Shown here piece after piece: positions 1-6,681 of a stretch of DNA of 31,052 nucleotides. Location: the NCBI GenBank assembly GCA_037143735.1, contig JBAWYD010000013.1, positions 1 to 31,052 of the forward strand, written 5' to 3'. A program made the translations under genes and the position numbers. Numbering within the stretch: the stretch's first letter is position 1; each line of letters begins with the position of its first letter. Source of the DNA: JAPLJQ01 sp037143735 (lineage in GTDB: Bacteria; Desulfobacterota; Syntrophia; Syntrophales; UBA2185). The notes beneath the pieces were generated by a model. That model saw nothing but the letters and a program-made list of their open reading frames with translations. It ran no database searches and was not told the DNA's origin.

Positions 1-1231
1 AGGGTCGGTCGGAAAAGACCAGCGCCTTGCCGCACTCCGGGTATGCGGCCATGAACAGATGCAGGCTTTTCAGGCTGCCTGCGGCGCCGCTTTTCACCTC
101 CACCGGATGAATCCTGCCATTCAGAACAGTTAGATAATCCACCTCGGCAGAACTGCTCTTCGCCTGCCGATCCCAGTAATAGAGACTTCCATTTTGCGAG
201 ATAAGCATCTCCTGTCCTACGAACTGTTCCGCCATGGCGCCGCGATAGACGGCAAGCAGATCGCCCCTGGCATACTCCACATCATCCGGCATGCCGGACA
301 GAGAACGCATCAGCCCCACGTCCAGCAGCAGCGCCTTGAATATCTTTGCCGAAGCGCTCGCCCCCAGCGGCAGGCCGGAGGGATCGACGGATGGAATTCT
401 GCGCGCAACATGCGCAAGGCAGAGCGCCTCAAAAGCCTTCTTCAGGGTCGGGTTGGCATACCCTTCGCCCAGCCGCGCATATTTAATCTGTTGTCCGACA
501 CTCTGCGCCAGCGAGGTAAAAACCGAGTCGAGGCAGTAACGGTCAACCTGGGGGGTATATTTGGCAAAATCCATCCGGTATGATTCCACAATCTCCCCCT
601 GAACCTCGAAGGCGTCACGCAAAGAGCCGCTTTCCGCGTAAGCCTTGACAGCCGCCGGCATTCCGCCGATGAAAAAAAAGCGCTTCAGTTCGTCGCGGAG
701 AAGTTCATGCACGGCGGGGGTTATATCGCCCGGATTGCCGAGAACGGCTGCAGTTGCGGGAGCGTTGCCGATGGCCTCCAGATATTCGGCGAAGCAAAGG
801 GGATAGAGGTTAAGAAACTGGATTCTACCGACGGGAAAGGAGGCGTCCTTGAGCGCGAACTCCAGGAGCGATCCGGCGGCCACGACATGCAGATCGGGCA
901 TTTCCTCGTAAAAATAGCGCAGGGCGGTTATGGCGCGGGGACATGCCTGGATTTCATCGAGGAAGAGGAGGGTTTTCCCCGGCGTGATCTTCTGCCTGAG
1001 CAGCACCTCCAGATCTGCGCAGATGCGCGCCGCGCCGAGATCGCCATCGAACAGCCTGCGCAAGGGAGGATTGCGCTCCAGATCTACCAGGGCGAGGGAT
1101 TCAAACCGGTTTTTTCCGAACTCCTTCAGCGACCAGGTTTTGCCAACCTGCCGTGCCCCTCTCAATATCAGCGGTTTGCGCCGTGTTCCGTCCTTCCATC
1201 GCCGAAGTTCTTCATCAATGAATCTACGCAT
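1..1231 (-). CDS. AAA+ ATPase with DUF4143-type C-terminus (3' end cut by window edge)
   Basis: I translated the minus strand directly. The reading frame is open from ATG at 1231 to the left edge (410 codons). Residues near 25 give a P-loop (GARQVGKTWS), and a Walker B-like LLFLDEIQACP follows about 60-70 residues later. The C-terminal half ends with DYLTVLNGRIHPVEVKSG, the PD-(D/E)XK-like stretch usual in this ATPase/DUF4143 family. Full-length members are about 400-450 aa, so only a short tail should be missing. The start is supported by AAGGTG five bases upstream. The family is common as single genes in bacterial and archaeal genomes; its role is not well defined (a DNA-related or toxin-antitoxin-like role is often suspected). 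No operon partner is visible. Plus-strand ORFs over the same bases are shadows. The family call is secure; the function is not known. Confidence 0.9.
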   Translation of the reverse strand, partial: MRRFIDEELRRWKDGTRRKPLILRGARQVGKTWSLKEFGKNRFESLALVDLERNPPLRRLFDGDLGAARICADLEVLLRQKITPGKTLLFLDEIQACPRAITALRYFYEEMPDLHVVAAGSLLEFALKDASFPVGRIQFLNLYPLCFAEYLEAIGNAPATAAVLGNPGDITPAVHELLRDELKRFFFIGGMPAAVKAYAESGSLRDAFEVQGEIVESYRMDFAKYTPQVDRYCLDSVFTSLAQSVGQQIKYARLGEGYANPTLKKAFEALCLAHVARRIPSVDPSGLPLGASASAKIFKALLLDVGLMRSLSGMPDDVEYARGDLLAVYRGAMAEQFVGQEMLISQNGSLYYWDRQAKSSSAEVDYLTVLNGRIHPVEVKSGAAGSLKSLHLFMAAYPECGKALVFSDRP

Positions 1232-1242
1232 TGAGCACCTTG

Positions 1243-1317
1243 CTTAATCGTATAATTAAAAATACAAGGGTATTATGCTTTATCTGAATTAAATTTACAA
1301 GCTAAAATACGATTAAG
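1243..1317 (-). promoter_or_regulatory. Promoter of the DUF4143 ATPase gene, flanked by an 11-bp inverted repeat
   Basis: On the minus strand TTGTAA (1300-1295) and CATAAT (1277-1272) are separated by exactly 17 bases, a good sigma-70-type promoter, with the start codon about 40 bases downstream. The arms CTTAATCGTAT (1243-1253) and ATACGATTAAG (1307-1317) are perfect reverse complements and flank the promoter symmetrically, with centres 64 bp apart (about six helical turns). That layout suits an operator pair bridged by a regulator. The regulator is unknown. Confidence 0.5.
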
Positions 1318-1540
1318 TAGTTTGACTTGGCTTCATCCCTAAAGTCAAGTTCTGATCCACCTCTTCCTGCCTGGTCCAGGAGTCTTTAAATATAAATGGC
1401 GTCCGGATATACTCGATTCCACCTTTCTTTTTCATTGACCTTAGAAATTTGTTCCGTATAATTCAACAGCTCGACGACGAACACAGGTCGTATTATTTTT
1501 GGGATGTCATTTTTTCTTTGAGGATAGGAGTAAAAAGACG
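1318..1540. other. Gene-poor interval
   Basis: Together with the promoter region this forms about 300 bases with no convincing gene. A 60-codon minus-strand reading frame (1386-1568) has no recognisable domain and no clear ribosome binding site. A short inverted repeat (TTGACTT near 1322 with AAGTCAA near 1341) is present. No RNA gene was recognised. Confidence 0.4.
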
Positions 1541-1678
1541 ATGAGCCTTGACAGGAGTACACAGACAAAATTGCAGGCTTACGGAAGGGGTCAGGGATCC
1601 GGTTCCGGCAAGGATAGGGGAGGTCATGGCAGCAGCGGCAGGTCAGTATGGCCCATCGTGAATCGCTGGAAAGGATAA
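1541..1678 (+). CDS. Small Gly/Ser-rich ORF upstream of the MBL-fold gene (45 aa, uncertain)
   Basis: ATG at 1541 is preceded by AGGATAGGAG ten bases upstream and opens a 45-codon frame ending at TAA 1676-1678, only four bases before the MBL gene. The peptide begins MSLDRSTQTKLQAYGRG, has a Gly/Ser/Lys/Arg-rich middle (GQGSGSGKDRGGHGSSG) and ends with VWPIVNRWKG. It has no signal peptide and I recognise no family. Position and ribosome binding site suggest translational coupling to the hydrolase, but low-complexity composition and short length leave it quite possible that it is not a gene. It could be a leader peptide or a small basic protein. Confidence 0.3.
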   Translation: MSLDRSTQTKLQAYGRGQGSGSGKDRGGHGSSGRSVWPIVNRWKG

Positions 1679-1682
1679 CAAG

Positions 1683-2495
1683 TTGTTAATTATCAAACAA
1701 TATGGACCGGTTACCGTTTTTCAGATGGGAAAACACGTTGCGGCCAATCGGAAATGGGTCCTTTACAAGACTCATGCATTTCAGTTGGATGATACCATGA
1801 TCGATACCGGTACTGTTGCCGTTCAGAATGAATGGAAATCCAGGTTAAGTGAAAATCGATGCACGACCATCATAAACACACATCATCATGAAGACCATAT
1901 CGGCAACAACCGCCTCTTTCAGGAAAAATTCGGAGCGTCTATTTACGCGCATCCTGCTGCCCTGTCTTTTATTGAAGATCCCGAAAGAATCCTTATGCAA
2001 TTTTATCGCAAAGTGGTGTGGGGCGTCCCGGCAATATCTCGCGGTCAATCTATCGGCGACAAAATATCGACTTCTCGTCATACGTTGCAGGTTATCCATA
2101 CGCCGGGACATTCTGCCGATCATATCTGCCTTTACGAACCGGATAACGGTTGGTTATTTTCCGGTGACATCTTTTGCGGCAAACGGGTTGTGTATCTCCG
2201 GTCGGATGAAGATTTTTGCCTGACACTTGACTCATTGAGGAAATTAGCATCTCTCAATATTAAGACCATGTTCTGCGGGTTTAAGGGTGTCGTGGAGAAC
2301 GGTGGAGAGGCGTTGAAATGCAAGATTCGCTACATGGAAGAACTCAAAGAAAAGGCGTTGAACCTTCATCAAAAGGGATTACGACCTCATGAAATCCGAC
2401 GTCATCTCCTCGGTTACGAAGATAAGATGTATTATTTATCGAATGGTCACTTTTCAAAACAGAACGTAATTAACAGCATCATCGGTGGGGAATGA
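1683..2495 (+). CDS. Metallo-beta-lactamase-fold hydrolase
   Basis: A 270-aa protein of the MBL-fold superfamily. The zinc-binding signature HxHxDH is intact (H67, H69, D71, H72 in THHHEDHIGN), followed by the third-histidine motif TPGHSADH near residue 140 and the bridging Asp in LFSGDIF near 160. The C-terminal 80 residues are helical and resemble the extra domain of LACTB2/glyoxalase-II-like hydrolases, so a thioester or phosphoester hydrolase is plausible; the substrate cannot be read from sequence. I chose TTG at 1683 because AAGG lies about eight bases upstream and no ATG in frame precedes the conserved core. The gene follows the small ORF at 1541-1678 by four bases and is convergent with the transglycosylase gene downstream. 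Confidence 0.85.
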   Translation: MLIIKQYGPVTVFQMGKHVAANRKWVLYKTHAFQLDDTMIDTGTVAVQNEWKSRLSENRCTTIINTHHHEDHIGNNRLFQEKFGASIYAHPAALSFIEDPERILMQFYRKVVWGVPAISRGQSIGDKISTSRHTLQVIHTPGHSADHICLYEPDNGWLFSGDIFCGKRVVYLRSDEDFCLTLDSLRKLASLNIKTMFCGFKGVVENGGEALKCKIRYMEELKEKALNLHQKGLRPHEIRRHLLGYEDKMYYLSNGHFSKQNVINSIIGGE

Positions 2496-2530
2496 AGACT
2501 TTTTGAGATTTATCAGGCTTCCCATCAGAC

Positions 2531-3103
2531 TTACATGACGAGTTGCCTGACGCGCCTTATCTTCCATATATAGTCCATTGTTTCAGGGTTGAAACCATTG
2601 ATCAGCCTGTTTTCTACTTCACGCGGGCCGAGGTTATAAGCTGCTAAGGCCAAGTCCCTATCTTTGAATTTTTTAAGCAGCATCTTATAGTATTTTGTCC
2701 CCGCTTTAAGGTTGTCTACCGGATGTTCGATGTCGTCGAAACCCATATCCATCCCGGTCGTTCTTTTAACTCCCATCAGGCCTACGGCGCCATCACAGGA
2801 TTCGGCTTCTTGATTTGTTAATGACTCAACGATAGTAATGGCCTTAATGTCTTTTGAACTTGTATAATATTTTTTTGATATCTGCCTGATTTCACTGCCA
2901 TATTTTCTCTCTACACTATTCACCAGCCTGCGAATCTGTTCGTCGCTTGCCCATAGGATTGATTTCCCTATGGCCTCCTCAACTGCCCTGCTATAGACTT
3001 TCTGGTATAAAGAGCTTTCTCCTCTTAATCTGTTTTCGTAGTTAGGCGCTATTAATAAAATAATAGTGATAGCCACAAAAAATAAAATTAAAGGTTTTTG
3101 CAT
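2531..3103 (-). CDS. Membrane-anchored lytic transglycosylase-like protein (SLT domain)
   Basis: The 190-aa protein starts with a hydrophobic segment (residues 4-19, PLILFFVAITIILLIAP) that should act as an uncleaved anchor or signal peptide, placing the rest in the periplasm. The SLT fold is indicated by three motifs in order: catalytic-type Glu in IVESLTN (E93), the GLM motif in GAVGLMGVK, and LALAAYNLGPREV. Lytic transglycosylases cleave murein between MurNAc and GlcNAc, forming 1,6-anhydro-MurNAc. It is short compared with Slt70 or MltC and has little beyond the catalytic domain. The Gln normally found in GLMQ is Gly here, a mild deviation. A strong ribosome binding site (GGAGGG) precedes the ATG. 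It lies just downstream of the csp terminator, so it is probably transcribed separately. Confidence 0.8.
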   Translation of the reverse strand: MQKPLILFFVAITIILLIAPNYENRLRGESSLYQKVYSRAVEEAIGKSILWASDEQIRRLVNSVERKYGSEIRQISKKYYTSSKDIKAITIVESLTNQEAESCDGAVGLMGVKRTTGMDMGFDDIEHPVDNLKAGTKYYKMLLKKFKDRDLALAAYNLGPREVENRLINGFNPETMDYIWKIRRVRQLVM

Positions 3104-3184
3104 GATTTACCCTCCGGCAAGCAAGCCTTTGACTGTCGTAATTTTGAGCATGTGTCAAAAGCCTGCTTGGTTTTTTACAAAAAA

Positions 3185-3230
3185 AAAGAGGCGCTCCGGT
3201 ATATGGGAAACCATAGAGGAGCACCTCTTT
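3185..3230 (-). terminator. Rho-independent terminator of the cold-shock gene
   Basis: A 13-bp stem (AAAGAGGCGCTCC at 3185-3197 with GGAGCACCTCTTT at 3218-3230) with a small inner hairpin. In minus-strand RNA the only non-Watson-Crick position is a U-G wobble, and the stem is followed by a run of U; in plus-strand RNA the same position is a C-A mismatch. It therefore serves the minus strand, 16 bases after the csp stop codon. Confidence 0.85.
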
Positions 3231-3245
3231 TTAAAAATCGTTAAC

Positions 3246-3446
3246 TTATATGATTTTTACGTTTTCTGCGGCCGGGCCTTTCTGGCCCTTCGTGATATCG
3301 AAACTGACACGCTGGCCCTCATTCAATGTCTTGAAACCACTGGCCTGAATAGCGCTGAAATGAACAAACACATCACCACCGTCATCTTTTTCGATGAATC
3401 CAAAGCCTTTGCCTTCATTGAACCATTTTACTTTACCTTCTGACAT
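3246..3446 (-). CDS. Cold-shock protein, CspA family
   Basis: A 66-aa single cold-shock domain, the usual length for the family. RNP1 is GKGFGFIEK (residues 13-21) and RNP2 is DVFVHFSAI (25-33), the aromatic patches that bind single-stranded RNA and DNA. Such proteins melt RNA secondary structure and act as chaperones or antiterminators, in some cases only after temperature downshift. The start is backed by a strong GGGAGG ribosome binding site eight or so bases upstream. The gene is monocistronic: its own promoter about 140 bases upstream, a structured leader, and a strong terminator. Which paralogue it is (cold-induced or constitutive) cannot be read from the protein; the long leader favours the regulated type. 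Confidence 0.97.
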   Translation of the reverse strand: MSEGKVKWFNEGKGFGFIEKDDGGDVFVHFSAIQASGFKTLNEGQRVSFDITKGQKGPAAENVKII

Positions 3447-3499
3447 CGCTTTTATCCTCCCTTCTCAAAATTCTCTTAAGTCGGATTTCCACTATGACA

Positions 3500-3540
3500 G
3501 AAAGAAAAAAGCCACACATACTCTAAAAAAGCATGGTGGC
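3500..3540 (-). promoter_or_regulatory. Terminator-like hairpin inside the csp leader (possible attenuator)
   Basis: In minus-strand RNA, GCCACCATGC (3540-3531) pairs with GTATGTGTGGC (3521-3511), forming a 10-bp stem with one bulged U, one G-U wobble and a 9-nt loop, and is followed directly by TTTTTTCTTTC (3510-3500). This has the form of an intrinsic terminator but sits between promoter and start codon, so it could control read-through into the gene. Confidence 0.5.
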
Positions 3541-3590
3541 AATCCTTTGCACTTCAAAATGTCTTAATCCAAACTTACTTAGTGCCGAGC

Positions 3591-3619
3591 ACGATATTGC
3601 AGCCTTTATCGAAAGTCAA
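3591..3619 (-). promoter_or_regulatory. Sigma-70-type promoter of the cold-shock gene
   Basis: On the minus strand TTGACT (3619-3614) and TATCGT (3596-3591) are separated by 17 bases. Transcription starting near 3584 would give a leader of about 138 nt before the csp start codon, similar in scale to the long leaders of regulated csp genes. Confidence 0.55.
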
Positions 3620-3751
3620 GGATTATCTTTGATTGTTTCAATAATAATATTTTTTTGTCTTTCGAGTGACTTCAAATGAACGATCGTTTTCTGTAATCCA
3701 CACTTGACGTGCCCCACGGGAGGGTGTTAGCGTGAAATCACAAAGTGGCAG

Positions 3752-3776
3752 AAACCCTGTACAGAGCAGGGTTTTT
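3752..3776 (+). terminator. Terminator-like hairpin upstream of the selenoprotein gene
   Basis: AAACCCTG (3752-3759) and CAGGGTTT (3767-3774) form a perfect 8-bp stem with a 7-nt loop, followed by TT and A-rich sequence on the plus strand. It lies 50 bases before the selenoprotein start, so it may be a leader attenuator or may insulate the gene from upstream transcription. The terminal U run is short. Confidence 0.4.
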
Positions 3777-3825
3777 AAAAGGTGGATCTCAAAGGATCCG
3801 TACGGGACGTTTTGCGGGGAGAGAC

Positions 3826-4803
3826 ATGAGAAAACTCATTTTATCAGCAGCTTTACCGTTTATTATTTTCACCCTCTTTCCAATTTCTAATATCCATGCC
3901 GAGATATCCAATCTGCTCATAATTCACGGCAGCCACTTGAACGGCTACCTCCTTCCCTGCCCAACCTGAGGCAATAAAGAACTGGGCGGTCTGGCCCGGC
4001 GTGCAGCCCTTGTGGAAAGTATCAGGAACGAAGGAAAAACGGTTCTGGTTGTGGATTCGGGGCATCTGTTTAACGACACACCGACATATCCACATTCCGA
4101 ACGGGCTCCGGACAGAGCCAGGCTCATCACCCGTGCATACAAGCGCATGGGAGTTGCCGCCGTCAACGTGGGTGATTCAGACCTGAAGCTGGGGCTGTCT
4201 TTCCTGCGGCAGGAAGCATCGACGGGATTTCCCCTGATCTCCGCAAATCTGATGGAGCGATCAAGGGGTACGCCGATTTTCCCGCCCTATATCATCAAAA
4301 AAGCCGAGGGCGTCCGGGTGGCTTTCTTCGGCCTTCTCTCCCCGGACATGAGCCCGTCCGTCCGAAAGACAATGGGAAAAGGGGTTGTTATTAAAGATCC
4401 CGTCGAGACGGCTAAAGCTGTGATGGAAACGCTCCGGAAACAGGCGGACATCATCATCCTTCTGTCTGATCTGGGACTGGAGAAAGAGCGTGAGATCATC
4501 AGACAGGTGACAGGCATTCATGTCGTCCTGGGCGGACGGGAAGGTCAATATACCCGGTCGCCGCTATGGGAAGGGGAAACCCCGATTCTTCAGTCGTACA
4601 AAAAAGGTATGTATGCAGGGAAACTTCAATTCACCATTTCAGACGCCTCCTTTCATTTTGAAAAAGAAGGACAGACGGGCGGTAACCGTATTCAATGGAC
4701 GTTGATCCCCCTGGACAAATCCCTGCCGGAAGACAAAACGCTCTCCGGATGGATCAGGAAGGCTGGATTCGCGGACGATATTGAAAGACAGCCCCTTTAT
4801 TGA
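3826..4803 (+). CDS. UshA-like secreted selenoprotein (in-frame UGA at codon 48 read as selenocysteine)
   Basis: Read through TGA at 3967-3969, the frame from ATG 3826 (GGGGAGAG just upstream) to TGA 4801-4803 gives 325 residues. Residues 1-25 are a signal peptide ending SNIHA. The sequence then reads IIHGSHLNGYLLPCPT-U-GNKELGGLARRAALVE, so C45-P-T-U48 forms a CxxU motif of the thiol/selenol redox type, and the downstream half continues with LISANL and VAFFGLLSPDM as in UshA/5'-nucleotidase-like metallophosphatases. The usual metal ligands are altered: where DLH is expected there is SHLNG, and GNHEFD is replaced by VGDSDLK, so hydrolase activity is doubtful. A SECIS-like hairpin follows the UGA at the right distance (separate entry). 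The neighbouring VKOR-DsbA fusion fits an envelope redox role. Without Sec insertion the product would be a 47-residue fragment. The family link is from memory of sequence patterns; Sec decoding is inference from motif, SECIS and continued coding downstream. Confidence 0.85.
3967..4000 (+). promoter_or_regulatory. UGA codon and bacterial SECIS-like hairpin
   Basis: After TGA (3967-3969) and 18 further bases comes GGTCT (3988-3992) in the loop of a hairpin with stem CTGGGC (3982-3987) and GCCCGG (3994-3999), five strong pairs and one T-G wobble. The E. coli fdhF SECIS also presents GGUCU in its apical loop, beginning 18 bases after the UGA, the position recognised by SelB. Motif and spacing both match. 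The hairpin bases also encode the conserved GGLARR segment, so it lies inside the coding region as bacterial SECIS elements do. Confidence 0.8.
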
Positions 4804-4829
4804 TGATCCCCTCCGGCTAAAATGTTCGC

Positions 4830-4857
4830 ATTTTGCCTTGATCTGATGAGGCAAAAT
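4830..4857 (+). repeat. Inverted repeat between the selenoprotein and VKOR-DsbA genes
   Basis: ATTTTGCCT (4830-4838) and AGGCAAAAT (4849-4857) are perfect 9-bp arms around a 10-nt loop, about 40 bases before the VKOR-DsbA start. There is no U run after it, so a simple terminator is unlikely. It could be an operator or a transcript-stabilising hairpin that sets relative expression of the two genes. Confidence 0.5.
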
Positions 4858-4894
4858 TGATACGTTCGGCGAAACCAGCATCAAGGCAGAAAAA

Positions 4895-5935
4895 ATGACC
4901 CTAACAATACTGACGGAATACAGACGCGCCATCACGGCGATCCTGGGGATCACGGGAATGGGAATTATCCTGTTTTATGCGTTGTGCGACACGTCCTGTT
5001 CCTACCTGCAGGGAGATATTTTCGGGATCGATTTGAAATATATCGGCGCCGGATATATGCTCGCGCTCATCACTCTGACCGCCTTCCGGCAAATGGCACA
5101 CGTCCGTGCCCTACTTGCCATGGGGATCGGCGTGGAAATTTACCTTATCGCCTATCAGCTTGTGGAAAACACGTATTGTCCTTTCTGTCTGTCATTCGCT
5201 GTGATCGTCATGCTTGCCTTTGCCATGAACTATGAAAAGCCCCTTGCCATCAAAAACGGCTTGTTTAAGCGAATACTCCACGGATTCGGGGACGTAGAGC
5301 TTCCCCCGTTTTCCGGGAAGCGCCTTCCTCTCATGGCATTTGTATTTTTCGGTTATCTCTTTGTCATGCTGACATTTTCCGGTTCCACAATGCCGGCCTA
5401 CGGCGCCGAGAAATCACCCCTGCCTTCATACGGCGCCGGCCCGTATGAATTAATCGTTTCCACGGATTACTTCTGCCCGCCGTGCCGGTCTCTGGAAGCC
5501 GAGCTGGACCCCGCACTGGATGAATTTCTATCCCGGAAAGGCGTCAGGGTCACCTTCGTTGATGTGCCGCTTCACAGGCAAACATATCCATACGCGAAAT
5601 ATTTTTTGTATGTGGCGAAGGCTGCCCGCAACTACAAGGACATCCTTCACGCAAGAAGGGTTCTGTTCTCCATTGCAGAAAATCAGGGCATAACGGATGA
5701 AGGAAGTCTTGCAAAGGCGCTGAACGCGCAGGGTATAGCGTTTGAGATATACGACCTTAAACCGGTTTATCGAGTTCTCAATGAGATCATCAAAACCCAC
5801 AAGATCAATTCAACGCCCACCTGTATCGTGAAGTATTCGAATTCAGACATCCGAAAGTATACAGGTGCATTCCAGATAAAAAACGGCCTGGCCATGTTGA
5901 GGGCGTCGCTCCCGATCGGCAAAAAAGAAAAATAG
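4895..5935 (+). CDS. VKOR-DsbA fusion: membrane disulfide-forming enzyme with thioredoxin-fold domain
   Basis: The 346-aa protein has an N-terminal vitamin K epoxide reductase (VKOR) domain of about 4-5 membrane helices (residues 14-155) with loop cysteines C31 and C35 (CDTSCSYLQG) and the active CxxC C95-P-F-C98, then a linker and a periplasmic DsbA/thioredoxin-like domain from about 180 with FCPPC (C194, C197) and a cis-Pro region STPTC near 307. Bacterial VKOR homologues reoxidise DsbA by passing electrons to quinones; fusions carry both parts in one chain. The start is supported by AGGCAG about seven bases upstream. It lies 91 bases after the selenoprotein gene on the same strand. I infer that the two work together, for example this enzyme oxidising, or exchanging electrons with, the CxxU site. 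Confidence 0.92.
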   Translation: MTLTILTEYRRAITAILGITGMGIILFYALCDTSCSYLQGDIFGIDLKYIGAGYMLALITLTAFRQMAHVRALLAMGIGVEIYLIAYQLVENTYCPFCLSFAVIVMLAFAMNYEKPLAIKNGLFKRILHGFGDVELPPFSGKRLPLMAFVFFGYLFVMLTFSGSTMPAYGAEKSPLPSYGAGPYELIVSTDYFCPPCRSLEAELDPALDEFLSRKGVRVTFVDVPLHRQTYPYAKYFLYVAKAARNYKDILHARRVLFSIAENQGITDEGSLAKALNAQGIAFEIYDLKPVYRVLNEIIKTHKINSTPTCIVKYSNSDIRKYTGAFQIKNGLAMLRASLPIGKKEK

Positions 5936-5942
5936 GGCAGGC

Positions 5943-6074
5943 GTGGAAAATATTCCTCATCCCCGGATTTGTTATCCTCTTGTCACACAAAATCCTTCCT
6001 CATATACTCCCGCCACGGAAAAGGAATTTCTTATCAGTGAGATCCTGGTTGAAACGGAACATTACCGAAAGTGA
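5943..6074 (+). CDS. Possible small ORF after the VKOR-DsbA gene (43 aa, doubtful)
   Basis: A GTG start at 5943, seven bases after the VKOR-DsbA stop and preceded by AGGGCAGG, opens a 43-codon frame ending at TGA 6072-6074. The peptide (VENIPHPRICYPLVTQN..., ending LISEILVETEHYRK) has no signal, no membrane segment and no family I recognise. It may be a coupled small protein, the relic of a longer gene, or chance. The remainder up to 6106 shows nothing. Confidence 0.15.
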   Translation: MENIPHPRICYPLVTQNPSSYTPATEKEFLISEILVETEHYRK

Positions 6075-6106
6075 TTAAAGATCGATCTGACGCACTCCAT
6101 CTGATG

Positions 6107-6681
6107 TTATTTTGAGCACTCAAACCCTTCAGCGACCATTCTTGTACGGATCTCAAGTAATTTTGGACATTGAAAATCGGGCGGGATCCTGTTTGGTATC
6201 CGGGCGGCTATACCAACAAGCTTCTTTTCATCGGGTGTCAAAAGGTTTTTCTTTTCAGCCCAATATATAAGTTGTTGCCAATACTTGCCACCAAGCTGAA
6301 CAACCTCTGCCTGCTCGGCAATTCCAGTGTCCGTCTTTTGCATTTTTTTCGCATCTTTTTTTGCAGCCAGAAATTCAGTTCTATCAACCAAATCTGCACT
6401 GAATGATGGGAATAATGCTATTTTGAGACATTCTACCCGCTCCCAGCAGAGTTTTTTCTTGCACCACTCTGTAACATTATCGACGGGCCGGTCTTCGGCC
6501 ACGATCGTGTTAAAAACGGCCTCAGCTATCTGTTCGAGCTGTCGCTCCATTCCTTGTGAAAGACGTTGCTGATTCCATATAGTCCGGAAGTCGAGAACAT
6601 GGCTGAGACCTCTGTCTGGCTGTGTGCATAGAAAGCTGTTGGTTCATTGCGAAAAACAAGATCAGTGTGTGGCAGGGTCAT
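6107..6681 (-). pseudogene. Frameshifted gene fragment resembling the C-terminus of AIPR (abortive infection) proteins
   Basis: Two minus-strand frames read as one protein. The first runs from ATG 6681 (overlapping the HNH stop) to TAG 6526 and includes FYAHSQTEVSAMF and GLYGISNVFHKEW. The second begins around ATG 6550 and continues RQLEQIAEAVFN, VDNVTEWCKKKLCWERVE and a helical C-terminus (LLTPDEKKLVGIAARIPNRI...EGFECSK) to TGA at 6107. The natural join is between HKEW and ERQLEQ, consistent with loss of one base near 6545. NVTEWCK...CWE is, from memory, a pattern found near the end of AIPR phage-resistance proteins; that assignment is moderate. The joined product would be only about 190 aa, far shorter than AIPR (500-700 aa), so it is a truncated remnant as well as frameshifted, unless the frameshift is a sequencing error. 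Confidence 0.55.

Noticed and set aside
194..1247. Plus-strand reading frames of 80-175 codons
   Set aside because: They lie antisense to the DUF4143-type ATPase gene, have no ribosome binding sites and no recognisable domains.
1386..1568. A 60-codon minus-strand frame as a gene
   Set aside because: No domain, no clear ribosome binding site, and it overlaps the better-supported small ORF on the plus strand only by chance.
3967..3969. TGA as an inactivating nonsense mutation of the UshA-like gene
   Set aside because: The SECIS-like hairpin with GGTCT at fdhF spacing, the CxxU context and intact coding downstream make Sec decoding the better explanation.
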